NCBI GenBank assembly: GCA_024642005.1
Contig: JAHECA010000017.1
Span: 1 to 64,000, forward strand
DNA length: 64,000 bases
Direction of reading: 5' to 3'
Origin: Robiginitalea sp.
GTDB lineage: Bacteria > Bacteroidota > Bacteroidia > Flavobacteriales > Flavobacteriaceae
The notes below the pieces were generated by a model. The model was not told the origin of the DNA and searched no databases. It saw only the letters and a list, made by a program, of their open reading frames with translations. Of this stretch, positions 27,492 through 35,992 are shown one piece after another. Every line of letters starts with the position of its first letter. The stretch's first letter is position 1. Made by a program: the position numbers and the translations under genes.

Positions 27492-28520
27492 TTACTTGAT
27501 GAGTATGCTCTTGTAGCGCTCCAGGTTCTTCAGGGCGATCCCCGTGCCGCGCACCACCGCGCGCAGCGGGTCTTCGGCAATGTAAACAGGAAGGTCGGTC
27601 TTCTGGGAAAGCCTGCGGTCGAGCCCGCGGAGCATGGAACCGCCACCGGCCATGTAAATACCGGTGTTGTATATGTCTGCAGCCAGTTCGGGCGGGGTTT
27701 GTGACAGGGTTTCCATCACGGCGTCTTCGACCCGCAAAATCGATTTGTCAAGTGCCTTGGCGATTTCCCGGTACGAGATGGAGACCTGTTTGGGTTTGCC
27801 GGTGAGCAGGTCGCGCCCCTGTACCGACATCTCGTTCGGCGGGTTCTGCAATTCCTCCGTGGCAGAGCCGATGCTGATCTTGATGTTTTCGGCCGTGCTC
27901 TCCCCCACGTAAAGGTTGTGCTGGGTGCGCATGTAGTAGATGATGTCGTTGGTGAACACATCTCCCGCAATCTTCACCGACTTGTCGCATACAATGCCCC
28001 CCAGGGCGATCACGGCAATTTCGGTGGTTCCGCCCCCGATATCCACAATCATGTTGCCCTTGGGCTGCATGATATCCAGGCCGATCCCGATGGCTGCCGC
28101 CATAGGCTCGTGAATCAGGTATACTTCCTTTCCGTTAACGCGTTCGGCCGATTCCTTTACGGCCCGCATTTCCACCTCGGTAATGCCGGAGGGGATGCAG
28201 ATGACCATGCGCAGGGCGGGAGGGAACCATTTTTTCTTGAGGGCCGGGATGTTCTTGATGAACATGTTGATCATCTTTTCTGAAGCGTCGAAATCGGCGA
28301 TAACCCCATCTTTCAGCGGGCGGATGGTCTTGATGTTTTCGTGGGTCTTGCCCTGCATCATGTTTGCCTCGCGGCCCACTGCGATGATTTTTCCGGATAT
28401 CCGGTCGCGTGCGACAATGGAAGGACTGTCTACAACCACCTTGTCATCGTGAATAATGAGGGTGTTGGCTGTCCCGAGGTCAATGGCGATTTCCTCGGTC
28501 AAGAAATCAAAAAATCCCAT
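27492..28520 (-). CDS. mreB: MreB, actin-like cell-shape protein
   Basis: This 342-residue protein forms membrane-bound filaments that orient cell-wall growth. Nucleotide-binding motifs are DLGTANTLI (phosphate 1, near residue 16), DIGGGTTEIAVIALG (phosphate 2) and MAGGGSMLRGLD (adenosine). It heads the operon mreB-mreC-mreD-mrdA-rodA. A perfect -7 box at 28564-28571 and a hairpin at 28536-28552 lie upstream; the hairpin ends 15 bases from the start codon. Confidence 0.97.
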   Translation of the reverse strand: MGFFDFLTEEIAIDLGTANTLIIHDDKVVVDSPSIVARDRISGKIIAVGREANMMQGKTHENIKTIRPLKDGVIADFDASEKMINMFIKNIPALKKKWFPPALRMVICIPSGITEVEMRAVKESAERVNGKEVYLIHEPMAAAIGIGLDIMQPKGNMIVDIGGGTTEIAVIALGGIVCDKSVKIAGDVFTNDIIYYMRTQHNLYVGESTAENIKISIGSATEELQNPPNEMSVQGRDLLTGKPKQVSISYREIAKALDKSILRVEDAVMETLSQTPPELAADIYNTGIYMAGGGSMLRGLDRRLSQKTDLPVYIAEDPLRAVVRGTGIALKNLERYKSILIK

Positions 28521-28535
28521 TCAGAAAAGCTTAGG

Positions 28536-28552
28536 CGCCCGATGACCGGGCG
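28536..28552 (-). promoter_or_regulatory. 5'-leader hairpin of mreB
   Basis: CGCCCG (28536-28541) pairs with CGGGCG (28547-28552) around a 5-base loop. From the -7 box at 28564-28571 the transcript should begin near 28557, so the hairpin would sit at the extreme 5' end of the mRNA and 15 bases before the ATG. It could protect the mRNA or affect ribosome access. Confidence 0.4.
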
Positions 28553-28563
28553 AATTTTACCGA

Positions 28564-28571
28564 CAAAAGTA
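28564..28571 (-). promoter_or_regulatory. -7 box of the mreB operon
   Basis: The minus strand reads TACTTTTG, an exact TAnnTTTG match, about 44 bases before the mreB ATG. The promoter overlaps the region just past the purH stop (28578), so purH and mreB are separately initiated although they run the same way. Confidence 0.55.
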
Positions 28572-28577
28572 GTGAAA

Positions 28578-30110
28578 TTAATGCTTAAAATGACGGGTTC
28601 CCGTCATTACCATCGCAATTCCATTTTCGTTGCAGTAATCTATACTCAGCTGGTCTTTGATGGACCCTCCGGGCTGGATAACAGCACGGATGCCTGCCTT
28701 GCCGGCAATCTCCACACAATCGGGGAAGGGAAAGAAGGCATCACTGGCCATAACTGCCCCATTCAGCTCAAAATCAAAGGATTTCGCTTTGTGGATGGCC
28801 TGGTTCAGCGCATCTACCCGGGAGGTCTGGCCGGTGCCGCTGGCGCAGAGTTGTTTGCCCTTGGCCAGCACGATAGTGTTCGACTTGGTGTGCTTACAGA
28901 TCTTGGAGGCGAACAGCAGGTCTTCGGTCTCGGCGGGGGTGGGCCTGGTTTTGGTGGCTTGCTGCAATTCATCTCGCTGGTCGGTCTTCGCATCCTTTTC
29001 CTGCCAGAGCAGGCCGTTCAGGCAGGTTCTCACCTGGGTTTCGGGAAGGGTCAGGGGTTTCTGTACCAGCAAGATGCGGTTTTTCTTGCCCTTCAGGAGC
29101 TCGAGTGCATCGGCCTGGTACCCCGGGGCGATCACCACCTCGCAAAAGAGCTCGTTCACCTGAGCGGCGGTAGCCAGGTCAATGGGCCTGTTGCAGATCA
29201 GGATGCCCCCGAAGGCCGAAACCGGGTCGCCGGCCAGGGCGTCGCGATAGGCCTCGGCCAGGGTGGGCCGGGTCGCAACCCCGCAGGCGTTGTTGTGTTT
29301 CAAAATGGCAAAGGTGGGGTCGTCCTGGCGGAATTCCTCCATCAGGTTCACGGCGGCGTCGATATCGAGCAGGTTGTTGTAAGACAGCTCCTTCCCGTGG
29401 AGCTGGTCGAACAGGGCCTCAAAGTCGCCGAAGAACATGCCCTTCTGGTGCGGGTTTTCCCCGTAGCGCAGCACCCGGCCGGAAGGCTCGCTCACCTTGA
29501 GGGCCTGCACACCCGCCTTGCGGTTGAAGTAGTTGAAAATGGCGGTGTCGTAGTGGGACGATACCTGGAAGGCGTTGGCGGCAAAGGCCTGCCGTTCTTC
29601 GAGAGTGGATTCCCCACCGGCTTTTTCCAGCAGCGCCAGCAAGGGCGCATAGTCGTCTTGCGAGGCGACGCAGAGCACGTCGCGGAAATTCTTGGCGGCG
29701 GCCCTGATCAGGGAGATGCCGCCTATGTCAATCTTTTCGATGATATCCTGTTCTGAGGCGCCCGAGGCCACCGTTTTCTCGAACGGGTAAAGGTCGACCA
29801 CCACGATGTCCAGGGAAGGGATTTCGTATTGCTGCATCTGCCCCTTGTCGTCGGCCAGTTCGCGCCGGCCCAGGATGCCCCCGAACACCTTGGGGTGCAG
29901 GGTTTTTACGCGCCCACCCAGGATGGAGGGGTACCCGGTGAGCGACTCCACCGCCTCCACGGGAATGCCCAGGTCGCGGATAAACGATTCGGTGCCCCCC
30001 GTGGAATAGAGGGTTATGCCCAACTGGTGCAGCTTGCGCACAATGGGTTCGAGGCCGTCTTTGTGAAATACCGAAATCAGGGCGGAGGCCGCCTTTCGTG
30101 AAGTACTCAT
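28578..30110 (-). CDS. purH: PurH, AICAR transformylase / IMP cyclohydrolase
   Basis: This 510-residue bifunctional enzyme performs the last two steps of purine synthesis. The N-terminal IMP cyclohydrolase domain (MGS-like, about residues 1-200) contains TLYSTGGTESFI and the GGRVKTLHPKVFGGIL motif. The C-terminal transformylase domain (about 200-510) contains the catalytic KHNNACG motif and ends RHFKH. Length is typical. A -7 box lies at 30143-30150, and the next gene, mreB, has its own promoter. Confidence 0.97.
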   Translation of the reverse strand: MSTSRKAASALISVFHKDGLEPIVRKLHQLGITLYSTGGTESFIRDLGIPVEAVESLTGYPSILGGRVKTLHPKVFGGILGRRELADDKGQMQQYEIPSLDIVVVDLYPFEKTVASGASEQDIIEKIDIGGISLIRAAAKNFRDVLCVASQDDYAPLLALLEKAGGESTLEERQAFAANAFQVSSHYDTAIFNYFNRKAGVQALKVSEPSGRVLRYGENPHQKGMFFGDFEALFDQLHGKELSYNNLLDIDAAVNLMEEFRQDDPTFAILKHNNACGVATRPTLAEAYRDALAGDPVSAFGGILICNRPIDLATAAQVNELFCEVVIAPGYQADALELLKGKKNRILLVQKPLTLPETQVRTCLNGLLWQEKDAKTDQRDELQQATKTRPTPAETEDLLFASKICKHTKSNTIVLAKGKQLCASGTGQTSRVDALNQAIHKAKSFDFELNGAVMASDAFFPFPDCVEIAGKAGIRAVIQPGGSIKDQLSIDYCNENGIAMVMTGTRHFKH

Positions 30111-30142
30111 TGCAAGGGGTTGTTAGATAGGGTTCAGGCTAG

Positions 30143-30150
30143 CAAAAATA
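30143..30150 (-). promoter_or_regulatory. -7 box of purH
   Basis: The minus strand reads TATTTTTG, matching TAnnTTTG, 33 bases ahead of the purH ATG. A well-spaced -33 element was not found. Confidence 0.45.
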
Positions 30151-30202
30151 AGGCATTTAGCCCGACCGGACCGGCCGGGTTATCAACAAAACCGGGGAAG
30201 TT

Positions 30203-30655
30203 TTAAAGAATGGCAGCCACCTCGGCACAAACCCATTCCAGGAAGTTTTCATCGCTGGTTCCAAAGGGGTCGGGGGTGTGTGAATCGATATCGATCTGCC
30301 CGATATTGCGACCCGCCACAAAAATGGGGACCACGATTTCGGCCTTCACGTGCAGGCTGCAGGCAATGTAGTTGTCCTGGGCCGCCACGTCGGGCACGAC
30401 GAAATTCTTATTGCTAACAGCCACCTGCCCGCAAATGCCTTTCCCAAAAGGGATTACCGTGTGGTCGGTGGGGTCGCCCGCATAGGGGCCGAGCAGTAAT
30501 TCCTCCTTCTCCCCGTTGCGGAAGTAAAAGCCCACCCAGTCGTAGTAGGGCACCTCCCTGCGGAGCAGTTCGCAGATCCCTTGAAGGCGCTGCCCGGTTT
30601 CCCGGCCGGGTTCCGATAACAACGATGCGATGCGGGGTTTCAGGACTTCCAACAT
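30203..30655 (-). CDS. GAF-domain protein, free methionine-(R)-sulfoxide reductase-like
   Basis: This about 150-residue protein is a single GAF domain. It resembles fRMsr (YebR/YKG9), which reduces free methionine-R-sulfoxide. Two of the three cysteines known from that family are in place: one in GKGICGQVA and one in YIACSLHVKAEIVVPI (the catalytic position). The middle cysteine is absent. DIDSHTPDPF matches the family segment that lines the pocket. I start it at 30655 (MLEVLKPR); an upstream in-frame ATG at 30712 adds a leader with no domain match. Confidence 0.78.
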   Translation of the reverse strand: MLEVLKPRIASLLSEPGRETGQRLQGICELLRREVPYYDWVGFYFRNGEKEELLLGPYAGDPTDHTVIPFGKGICGQVAVSNKNFVVPDVAAQDNYIACSLHVKAEIVVPIFVAGRNIGQIDIDSHTPDPFGTSDENFLEWVCAEVAAIL

Positions 30656-30721
30656 AGGGGTTTTGTTTTGCAGGGCAGCAAGGTACAAAACAATCTGCTC
30701 AGGCGCAGGCACCTGCAGCGC

Positions 30722-30751
30722 AAAAAAAATCCGGCAGGGATGCTGCCGGAT
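30722..30751 (-). terminator. terminator of the groESL transcript
   Basis: On the minus strand a 9-bp stem (30729-30737 with 30743-30751) is followed by eight T. It lies 26 bases past the groEL stop. Confidence 0.88.
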
Positions 30752-30776
30752 CTTCTATTTTGGGTCTTGGGCCCGA

Positions 30777-32405
30777 TTACATCATGCCGGGCATACCGCC
30801 GCCTCCGGGCATGGGGGCAGGGTTATCCTCTTTGATGTCGGTCAGGGCGCACTCGGTGGTCAGGATCATTCCGGCTACCGAAGCGGCATTTTCCAGTGCA
30901 ATCCGGGTAACCTTCTTCGGGTCGATAATCCCGGCCTTCATCATTTCGACATATTTTTCGCTCTTGGCGTCATAGCCGAAATCGCCTTTGCCCTCGTGTA
31001 CCTTGGCAACCACCACGGAACCTTCGCCTCCGGCGTTCTCCACGATGGTGCGCAGGGGTGATTCGATGGCGCGGCTCACGATGTGCAGGCCGGTTTCCTC
31101 GTCGGCGTTTTCTACCTTCACCTTGGCCAACACGCCCTGAGCGCGTACCAGGGCTACACCGCCTCCGGCAACGATGCCTTCTTCAACAGCGGCACGGGTG
31201 GCGTGCAGGGCATCGTCTACGCGGTCTTTCTTCTCCTTCATCTCCACTTCAGAAGCGGCGCCCACATAGAGTACGGCTACGCCTCCGGCCAGTTTGGCCA
31301 GGCGCTCCTGCAGTTTCTCGCGGTCGTAGTCAGAAGTCGTGGTCTCGATCTGAGATTTGATCTGGTTTACGCGGGTCTTGATGTTTTTGGCGGAACCGGC
31401 ACCGTTTACCACGGTGGTGTTGTCTTTGTCGATGCTCACTTTCTCACAGGTACCCAACATGTCGAGGCTGGCGTGCTCCAGGGTCAGGCCGCGCTCTTCA
31501 GAGATCACGGTACCTCCGGTCAGCATGGCTATGTCTTCGAGCATGGCCTTGCGACGGTCGCCAAAGCCGGGGGCTTTCACTGCGGCGATGCGCAGGTTGC
31601 CGCGCAGCTTGTTGAGCACCAGGGTGGCCAAGGCTTCCCCGTCTACGTCTTCAGAAATGATGAGCAGGGGTTTGCCCGATTGGGCCACAGGCTCCAATAC
31701 GGGAAGGAGGTCCTTCATGGTGGAGATCTTCTTCTCGTAGAGCAGGATGTAGGGGTTCTCCAATTCGGCGATCATTTTGTCCGAATTGGTCACGAAGTAG
31801 GGGGACAGGTACCCGCGGTCGAACTGCATGCCTTCCACCACGTCTACGTAGGTGTCGGTTCCTTTGGCTTCCTCTACGGTGATAACGCCTTCCTTGCCCA
31901 CTTTGTTGAAGGCCTCGGCGATGAGTTCGCCAATGGTTTCGTCATTGTTGGCAGAAATGGAGGCAATCTGCTTGATCTTTTCAGAAGAGTCGCCCACTTT
32001 TTTGGCTTGCCTGGCCAGGTCGGCCACAATGGCCTCAACGGCCTTGTCGATACCGCGTTTCAGGTCCATGGGGTTGGCCCCGGCGGCCACGTTTTTGAGG
32101 CCTTCCTTAACGATGGCCTGTGCCAGTACGGTAGCCGTGGTGGTTCCGTCTCCGGCCAGATCGTTGGTTTTGGAGGCTACCTCCTTGACCATCTGGGCGC
32201 CCATGTTCTCCAGGGCGTCCTGCAATTCGATTTCCTTGGCTACGGTAACCCCGTCCTTGGTCACCACAGGGGCTCCGAAAGACTTGCTCACGATCACGTT
32301 ACGGCCTTTGGGGCCCAAGGTTACTTTCACGGCGTTGGCCAGGGCGTCTACCCCGCGCTTCAGGCCGTCGCGTGCTTCGATATCAAAGGTTATGTTCTTT
32401 GCCAT
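30777..32405 (-). CDS. groEL: GroEL chaperonin
   Basis: This 542-residue protein forms the double-ring ATP-driven folding chamber. Diagnostic stretches are [10 protein letters not shown], the ATP-site [11 protein letters not shown], the [16 protein letters not shown] signature and the Gly/Met-rich tail ending GGMPGMM. It follows groES after 74 bases on the same strand and ends before a strong terminator. It is the only chaperonin pair seen here. Confidence 0.99.
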   Translation of the reverse strand: MAKNITFDIEARDGLKRGVDALANAVKVTLGPKGRNVIVSKSFGAPVVTKDGVTVAKEIELQDALENMGAQMVKEVASKTNDLAGDGTTTATVLAQAIVKEGLKNVAAGANPMDLKRGIDKAVEAIVADLARQAKKVGDSSEKIKQIASISANNDETIGELIAEAFNKVGKEGVITVEEAKGTDTYVDVVEGMQFDRGYLSPYFVTNSDKMIAELENPYILLYEKKISTMKDLLPVLEPVAQSGKPLLIISEDVDGEALATLVLNKLRGNLRIAAVKAPGFGDRRKAMLEDIAMLTGGTVISEERGLTLEHASLDMLGTCEKVSIDKDNTTVVNGAGSAKNIKTRVNQIKSQIETTTSDYDREKLQERLAKLAGGVAVLYVGAASEVEMKEKKDRVDDALHATRAAVEEGIVAGGGVALVRAQGVLAKVKVENADEETGLHIVSRAIESPLRTIVENAGGEGSVVVAKVHEGKGDFGYDAKSEKYVEMMKAGIIDPKKVTRIALENAASVAGMILTTECALTDIKEDNPAPMPGGGGMPGMM

Positions 32406-32479
32406 AATGCTTGTGTAATTTTAAAGGTGAAAGGCCAGCAGGCTCATGGGCCGGCCGGCTCGTTCTTTTGAAGAGTTAG

Positions 32480-32758
32480 TTATATGATTGCCAAAATATC
32501 GCTCTCGCGCATCATCAGGTAATCCGATCCGTCGAGTTTCAGCTCGGTGCCGGAATACTTGCCGTATAAAACGGTGTCGCCTACTTTCACGGTGATTTTT
32601 TCATCTTTGGTGCCGGGGCCTACCGCAACCACTTTGCCTTTTTGCGGTTTTTCTTTGGCCGTGTCGGGGATGATAATTCCTGAGGCCGTTTTGGTTTCGG
32701 CTGCCATGGGTGCTACCAGGACGCGATCTGCCAATGGTTTGATGTTTACTTTAGCCAT
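32480..32758 (-). CDS. groES: GroES co-chaperonin
   Basis: This 92-residue protein is the lid of the GroEL chamber. The N-terminal [12 protein letters not shown] motif and the mobile-loop segment [12 protein letters not shown] are clear. Upstream, a -24/-12-type sequence at 32803-32819 is a candidate promoter, and a secG terminator hairpin lies further upstream at 32851-32877. No CIRCE inverted repeat was seen. Confidence 0.98.
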   Translation of the reverse strand: MAKVNIKPLADRVLVAPMAAETKTASGIIIPDTAKEKPQKGKVVAVGPGTKDEKITVKVGDTVLYGKYSGTELKLDGSDYLMMRESDILAII

Positions 32759-32802
32759 ATTAAATCGATTTTTATACTATTTAAAGTTTCGCCCTATTCT
32801 CA

Positions 32803-32819
32803 GGCAGAAATTGTGCCAG
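32803..32819 (-). promoter_or_regulatory. candidate sigma-54 (-24/-12) promoter of groESL
   Basis: The minus strand reads CTGGCACAATTTCTGCC. It matches the sigma-54 consensus YTGGCACG-N4-TTGCW at the essential GG and GC pairs with the correct 12-base phase; three less critical positions differ. It is about 45 bases upstream of the groES ATG, which would give a leader of about 35 bases. A sigma-54 activator gene lies at 34698-35987. The match could be chance. Confidence 0.4.
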
Positions 32820-32840
32820 GGCCAAAAAAGCTGACAGTTT

Positions 32841-32877
32841 TTAAAAAGAAATGCCAGCTTGTCAGAGAAGCTGGCAT
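32841..32877 (-). terminator. terminator of the secG operon
   Basis: A 10-bp stem (32851-32860 with 32868-32877) is followed on the minus strand by a T-rich tract. It lies 20 bases past the secG stop and isolates groES from the lptE/secG transcript. Confidence 0.75.
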
Positions 32878-32897
32878 ATTTGTTCGGGTTTGCCTGA

Positions 32898-33263
32898 TTA
32901 CTGCAGGGTATCGAGCCCTCCAGACGGGGTGTCGGCAGGGGCCTGTTCCGGGATGGCGTCGAGCTCCGTTTCCGGGACGCTCTCAATGCCGTCTTGCTGC
33001 AGCAGCCTCGATTCCGACTCGGCGAAATTACTTTTCAGGGCCACGTTCGAAAGCAGGATCAGCACGATCAGTACGGTGGCCAGGGTCCAGGTGCTCTTGT
33101 CCAGGAAATCGCCTGTTTTCTTGACGCCTCCGACGATCTGTGTGCCGCCGCCTCCGAAGGAGGAAGACAGGCCGCCGCCTTTCGGGTTCTGCACCATGAT
33201 GACCAGCATCAGCAGCAGACAGACGATAATGATGAGGACCAGGAATATGGAAAATGTGCTCAT
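32898..33263 (-). CDS. secG: SecG, Sec translocon subunit
   Basis: This 121-residue protein has two membrane helices (about residues 4-22 and 58-76) joined by the SecG loop VQNPKGGGLSSSFGGGG. The C-terminal 40 residues are an acidic, low-complexity tail. SecG assists SecYE in protein export. The gene is two bases downstream of the TPR protein and ends the miaB-to-secG transcript. Confidence 0.95.
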   Translation of the reverse strand: MSTFSIFLVLIIIVCLLLMLVIMVQNPKGGGLSSSFGGGGTQIVGGVKKTGDFLDKSTWTLATVLIVLILLSNVALKSNFAESESRLLQQDGIESVPETELDAIPEQAPADTPSGGLDTLQ

Positions 33264-33265
33264 TG

Positions 33266-34177
33266 TTATTGCTTGTTATCTTCGCGCAGTTTCTCGACCG
33301 CTTTAATTTGGTCTGCAAAGAAACTACTTTTTTCCGGATATTTCAAACTGAGAACGCGGTAGGCCTGTATGGCATTTTTGTATTTGCCCTGCTCCAGGTA
33401 CACCCGGGCCAGGGTCTCGGTCATGAGCTCATTCTGGTCGATCTTCAGGGAGGCGCTCAGGTCTAACGGAGTGGAGGTTCCCTCGCGTTTGGGCACGATC
33501 TTCGGGTTCTCTTCTATGAAGCGGTCAATGAGCTCGAATTTCCGCATCCGCGCTTCATTTTCCAGGGGCGTTTCTGCCGGGGCGGGAGCTTTCGATGGGC
33601 CTTTGGGCTGCGGGTGCTTTAAATCGGTGAGCTGCAGCCACTCCGAAAAGGAATGGCGCTCCGATTTCTGGAAAGCCAGGGGCCTGCCGATCTCCAGTTC
33701 TTCCCGGGCCTTTTGCCGGGCCTCCAGGCTGCGGTCTACCTCGGGGTCTTTCGAGCGGAAGAGTTTCGGGTCCAGAATGCGCTCGGCTTCGGCAGTCGAG
33801 CGGGGCAGCGGGCTGTCTTCCCCCTTTTCGACAAGGCCCGTGTCGCGCTGGGTATTGGGTGCAATCTCATCCGATTCGATCTCCTGGTCGAGCAGCGATC
33901 CCTTGCCCGACAGGGTTTCGGCCACCTGGTTTTGCAGGAAAACTTCAGAGGTGATGAAATCGAAGAGCACCTCCCTGTCGGCCGTGCAGGCCGCGGTCAC
34001 TTTCAGGGCCTGGTTGTACTTGTAGCTGTTCAGGTTTTTCAGGCCTTTCAGGTGCAGGGCCCTGGCGGCCTGGAACCAGGGGTAGGCCTCCAGGACTTCT
34101 TCCAGCTGACGGGTCTGCACCGGGGAGTCGAGCTTCCCGGGGTCTTCAAGCAGGTATGTGAAATTGGAGACATTCAT
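33266..34177 (-). CDS. TPR-like protein of the lptE-secG operon
   Basis: This 303-residue protein has no signal peptide. The N-terminal region (about 1-105) is helical and contains YPWFQAARALHLKGLKN. A long charged, Pro-containing linker (about 110-230) follows. A C-terminal TPR (about 255-290) has the form TLARVYLEQGKYKNAIQAYRVL split by the repeat register. It is probably a cytoplasmic scaffold conserved in this locus, but no function is known. It lies three bases after lptE. Confidence 0.72.
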   Translation of the reverse strand: MNVSNFTYLLEDPGKLDSPVQTRQLEEVLEAYPWFQAARALHLKGLKNLNSYKYNQALKVTAACTADREVLFDFITSEVFLQNQVAETLSGKGSLLDQEIESDEIAPNTQRDTGLVEKGEDSPLPRSTAEAERILDPKLFRSKDPEVDRSLEARQKAREELEIGRPLAFQKSERHSFSEWLQLTDLKHPQPKGPSKAPAPAETPLENEARMRKFELIDRFIEENPKIVPKREGTSTPLDLSASLKIDQNELMTETLARVYLEQGKYKNAIQAYRVLSLKYPEKSSFFADQIKAVEKLREDNKQ

Positions 34178-34180
34178 GGT

Positions 34181-34696
34181 TTACCAGTCGGCCAGCGATT
34201 TGTTAAAGATGTCCTGGTTCAGGCGTTCAAAAATAATCTGGTGCGCCTCGTCCTGTACCGACGACAGTTGCGAATTGGCCGGGTAATCGTAGAAAAAGGA
34301 GAAGCGCTGTTCCCAGTCGGAGTCTTCCTTGGTTCGGTTGTAGAACCGCACGTTCACGCTCATGGTGAGCCGGTTCTGGGCCGCCCGCTGCTCTGCGGTG
34401 GCCGACATGGGCTGCACGCGGTATTCGGTAATCTCGCCCTCGTAGACCAGGTCGCCCCCGGAATTCACCAGGGCGAGGTTGGTCAGGTTCAGGATTTGGT
34501 TCTGGAGGGAAAGGGTAAAATCGCGGTCGAGGGCGGGCTGGAAAACAGAGCCCGGGCTCTGGGTGGCGTAATTCTGGAAGTAGTTAACCTGAAAGGTCTT
34601 GGCCAGGCCTGGGTCGCCACCTGTAAAGTTATAGGCCCCGCAGCTGCTCAGCAGCAACAACAGCAGTGCTAACAGGGGTTTTACCATCTTGCCCAT
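34181..34696 (-). CDS. lptE: LptE, LPS-assembly lipoprotein
   Basis: This 171-residue protein has a signal peptide with lipobox LLSSC (Cys19) and the Bacteroidota LptE fold. Early text GAYNFTGGD followed by FQNYA and a series of beta strands ending in an amphipathic helix near the C-terminus are typical. LptE plugs the LptD barrel that inserts LPS in the outer leaflet. It lies one base after the sigma-54 activator gene. lptD is not in the window. Confidence 0.9.
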   Translation of the reverse strand: MGKMVKPLLALLLLLLSSCGAYNFTGGDPGLAKTFQVNYFQNYATQSPGSVFQPALDRDFTLSLQNQILNLTNLALVNSGGDLVYEGEITEYRVQPMSATAEQRAAQNRLTMSVNVRFYNRTKEDSDWEQRFSFFYDYPANSQLSSVQDEAHQIIFERLNQDIFNKSLADW

Positions 34697-34697
34697 A

Positions 34698-35987
34698 TCA
34701 CAAATCGTATTGCTTGATCTTCCGGTACAGGGTGCGTTCCGAAATGCCGAGTTCGGTGGCAGCGGCTTTCCGCTTGCCCTTGTTGCGCTCCAGGGCTTTT
34801 ATGATCAATTCAATTTCCTTTTCCTGTAAAGATAGGGTTTCTTCCTCTTCGATTTCCTCGGCAAAGTGGTACCTGTCTTCAGGGCCCACCTTGGCCGGGG
34901 TGGGGCGCTCGGCCGGTTGGGGCTTATGGGGGGCTACTTCGGTATAACGCCCTGAGGCGGGCAGCACCGAAACGGCCTCTTCTTCCAAAATGTCTTCGTC
35001 TTCCCCGTAGATCTTGCGGATCAGCTGGCGGTTTTCTTCCTGTACCTTTTCGGTGTTCTCGTGTTTGAGCAGCTCAAGGGTGAGCTTCTTCAGGTCGTTC
35101 AAATCTGCTTTCATGTCGAACAGCACCTTGTAAAGGATTTCGCGCTCGTTGCTGAAATCGCTGCTGCGTCGCTGCTGCTCCACCACGGCCGGGAGGCTGT
35201 TGCCCGCGTCGGGCAGGTACCCGCGCAACGTGGCGGCCGACACCGAGCGGTCCTTTTCGAGTACCGAGATTTGTTCGGCCACGTTTCGCAGCTGGCGGAT
35301 GTTGCCGGGCCAGCGGTGATGCTGAAGCAGGGCCACGGCATCGTCTTCCAGGCGGATGGTCGGCATTTTGTATTTCTGCCCGAAATCAGAGGCGAACTTG
35401 CGGAAGAGCAGGTGGATGTCTTCGGGCCGTTCGCGCAGGGCAGGGATGTGGATCTCTACCGTACTGAGGCGGTAGTAGAGGTCTTCCCGGAACTTACCTT
35501 TCTGGATGGCTTCCAGCATATTGATGTTGGTGGCCGCCACGATGCGCACATTGGTTTTCTGCACATGAGACGAGCCCACCTTCAGGAATTCTCCGTTCTC
35601 CAAAACCCGAAGCAGGCGCACCTGTGTGGTGAGCGGGAGCTCCCCAACCTCGTCGAGGAAGATGGTGCCCCCGTCGGCTACCTCAAAATACCCGCTGCGG
35701 GTCTGGGTGGCCCCGGTAAAGGCGCCCTTCTCGTGTCCGAACAGCTCGCTGTCTATGGTGCCTTCCGGAATGGCCCCGCAGTTTACCGCGATGTACTTGG
35801 CGTGTTTGCGGTGGGAGAGGGAATGGATGATTTTCGGGATGGCTTCCTTGCCGACCCCGCTTTCGCCGGTAACCAGCACCGAAATGTCGGTGGGGGCCAC
35901 CTGTATGGCTTTTTCCAGGGCGCGGTTCAGTTTTACGTCGTTGCCGATAATCTCAAACCGCTGTTTGATGGATTGAATGCTTTCCAT
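34698..35987 (-). CDS. sigma-54-dependent transcriptional activator without receiver domain
   Basis: This 429-residue protein starts almost directly with the AAA+ domain (about residues 12-245). Walker A is GESGVGKE, the sigma-54 contact loop GAFTGA is intact, Walker B is GGTIFLDEVGE, and the arginine-finger region FREDLYYRL is present. A linker of about 130 residues, partly coiled-coil and acidic, leads to a Fis-type HTH at the C-terminus (KRKAAATELGISERTLYRKI). There is no N-terminal receiver, PAS or GAF domain. I start it at 35987; the open frame continues upstream only as a shadow of miaB. It lies five bases after miaB. Confidence 0.93.
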   Translation of the reverse strand: MESIQSIKQRFEIIGNDVKLNRALEKAIQVAPTDISVLVTGESGVGKEAIPKIIHSLSHRKHAKYIAVNCGAIPEGTIDSELFGHEKGAFTGATQTRSGYFEVADGGTIFLDEVGELPLTTQVRLLRVLENGEFLKVGSSHVQKTNVRIVAATNINMLEAIQKGKFREDLYYRLSTVEIHIPALRERPEDIHLLFRKFASDFGQKYKMPTIRLEDDAVALLQHHRWPGNIRQLRNVAEQISVLEKDRSVSAATLRGYLPDAGNSLPAVVEQQRRSSDFSNEREILYKVLFDMKADLNDLKKLTLELLKHENTEKVQEENRQLIRKIYGEDEDILEEEAVSVLPASGRYTEVAPHKPQPAERPTPAKVGPEDRYHFAEEIEEEETLSLQEKEIELIIKALERNKGKRKAAATELGISERTLYRKIKQYDL

Positions 35988-35992
35988 GGGTA

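Noticed and set aside
31083-32471. Long open frame on the + strand opposite groEL
   Set aside because: It is antisense to a certain groEL gene, has Gly/Val/His-rich composition typical of a reverse-frame shadow, and no domain is recognisable. Similar shadows opposite lptC/CNNM, purH, miaB and topA were dropped for the same reason.
32759-32897. CIRCE/HrcA operator upstream of groES
   Set aside because: The TTAGCACTC-N9-GAGTGCTAA repeat is absent; the only palindrome-like text is the candidate -24/-12 site and the secG terminator.
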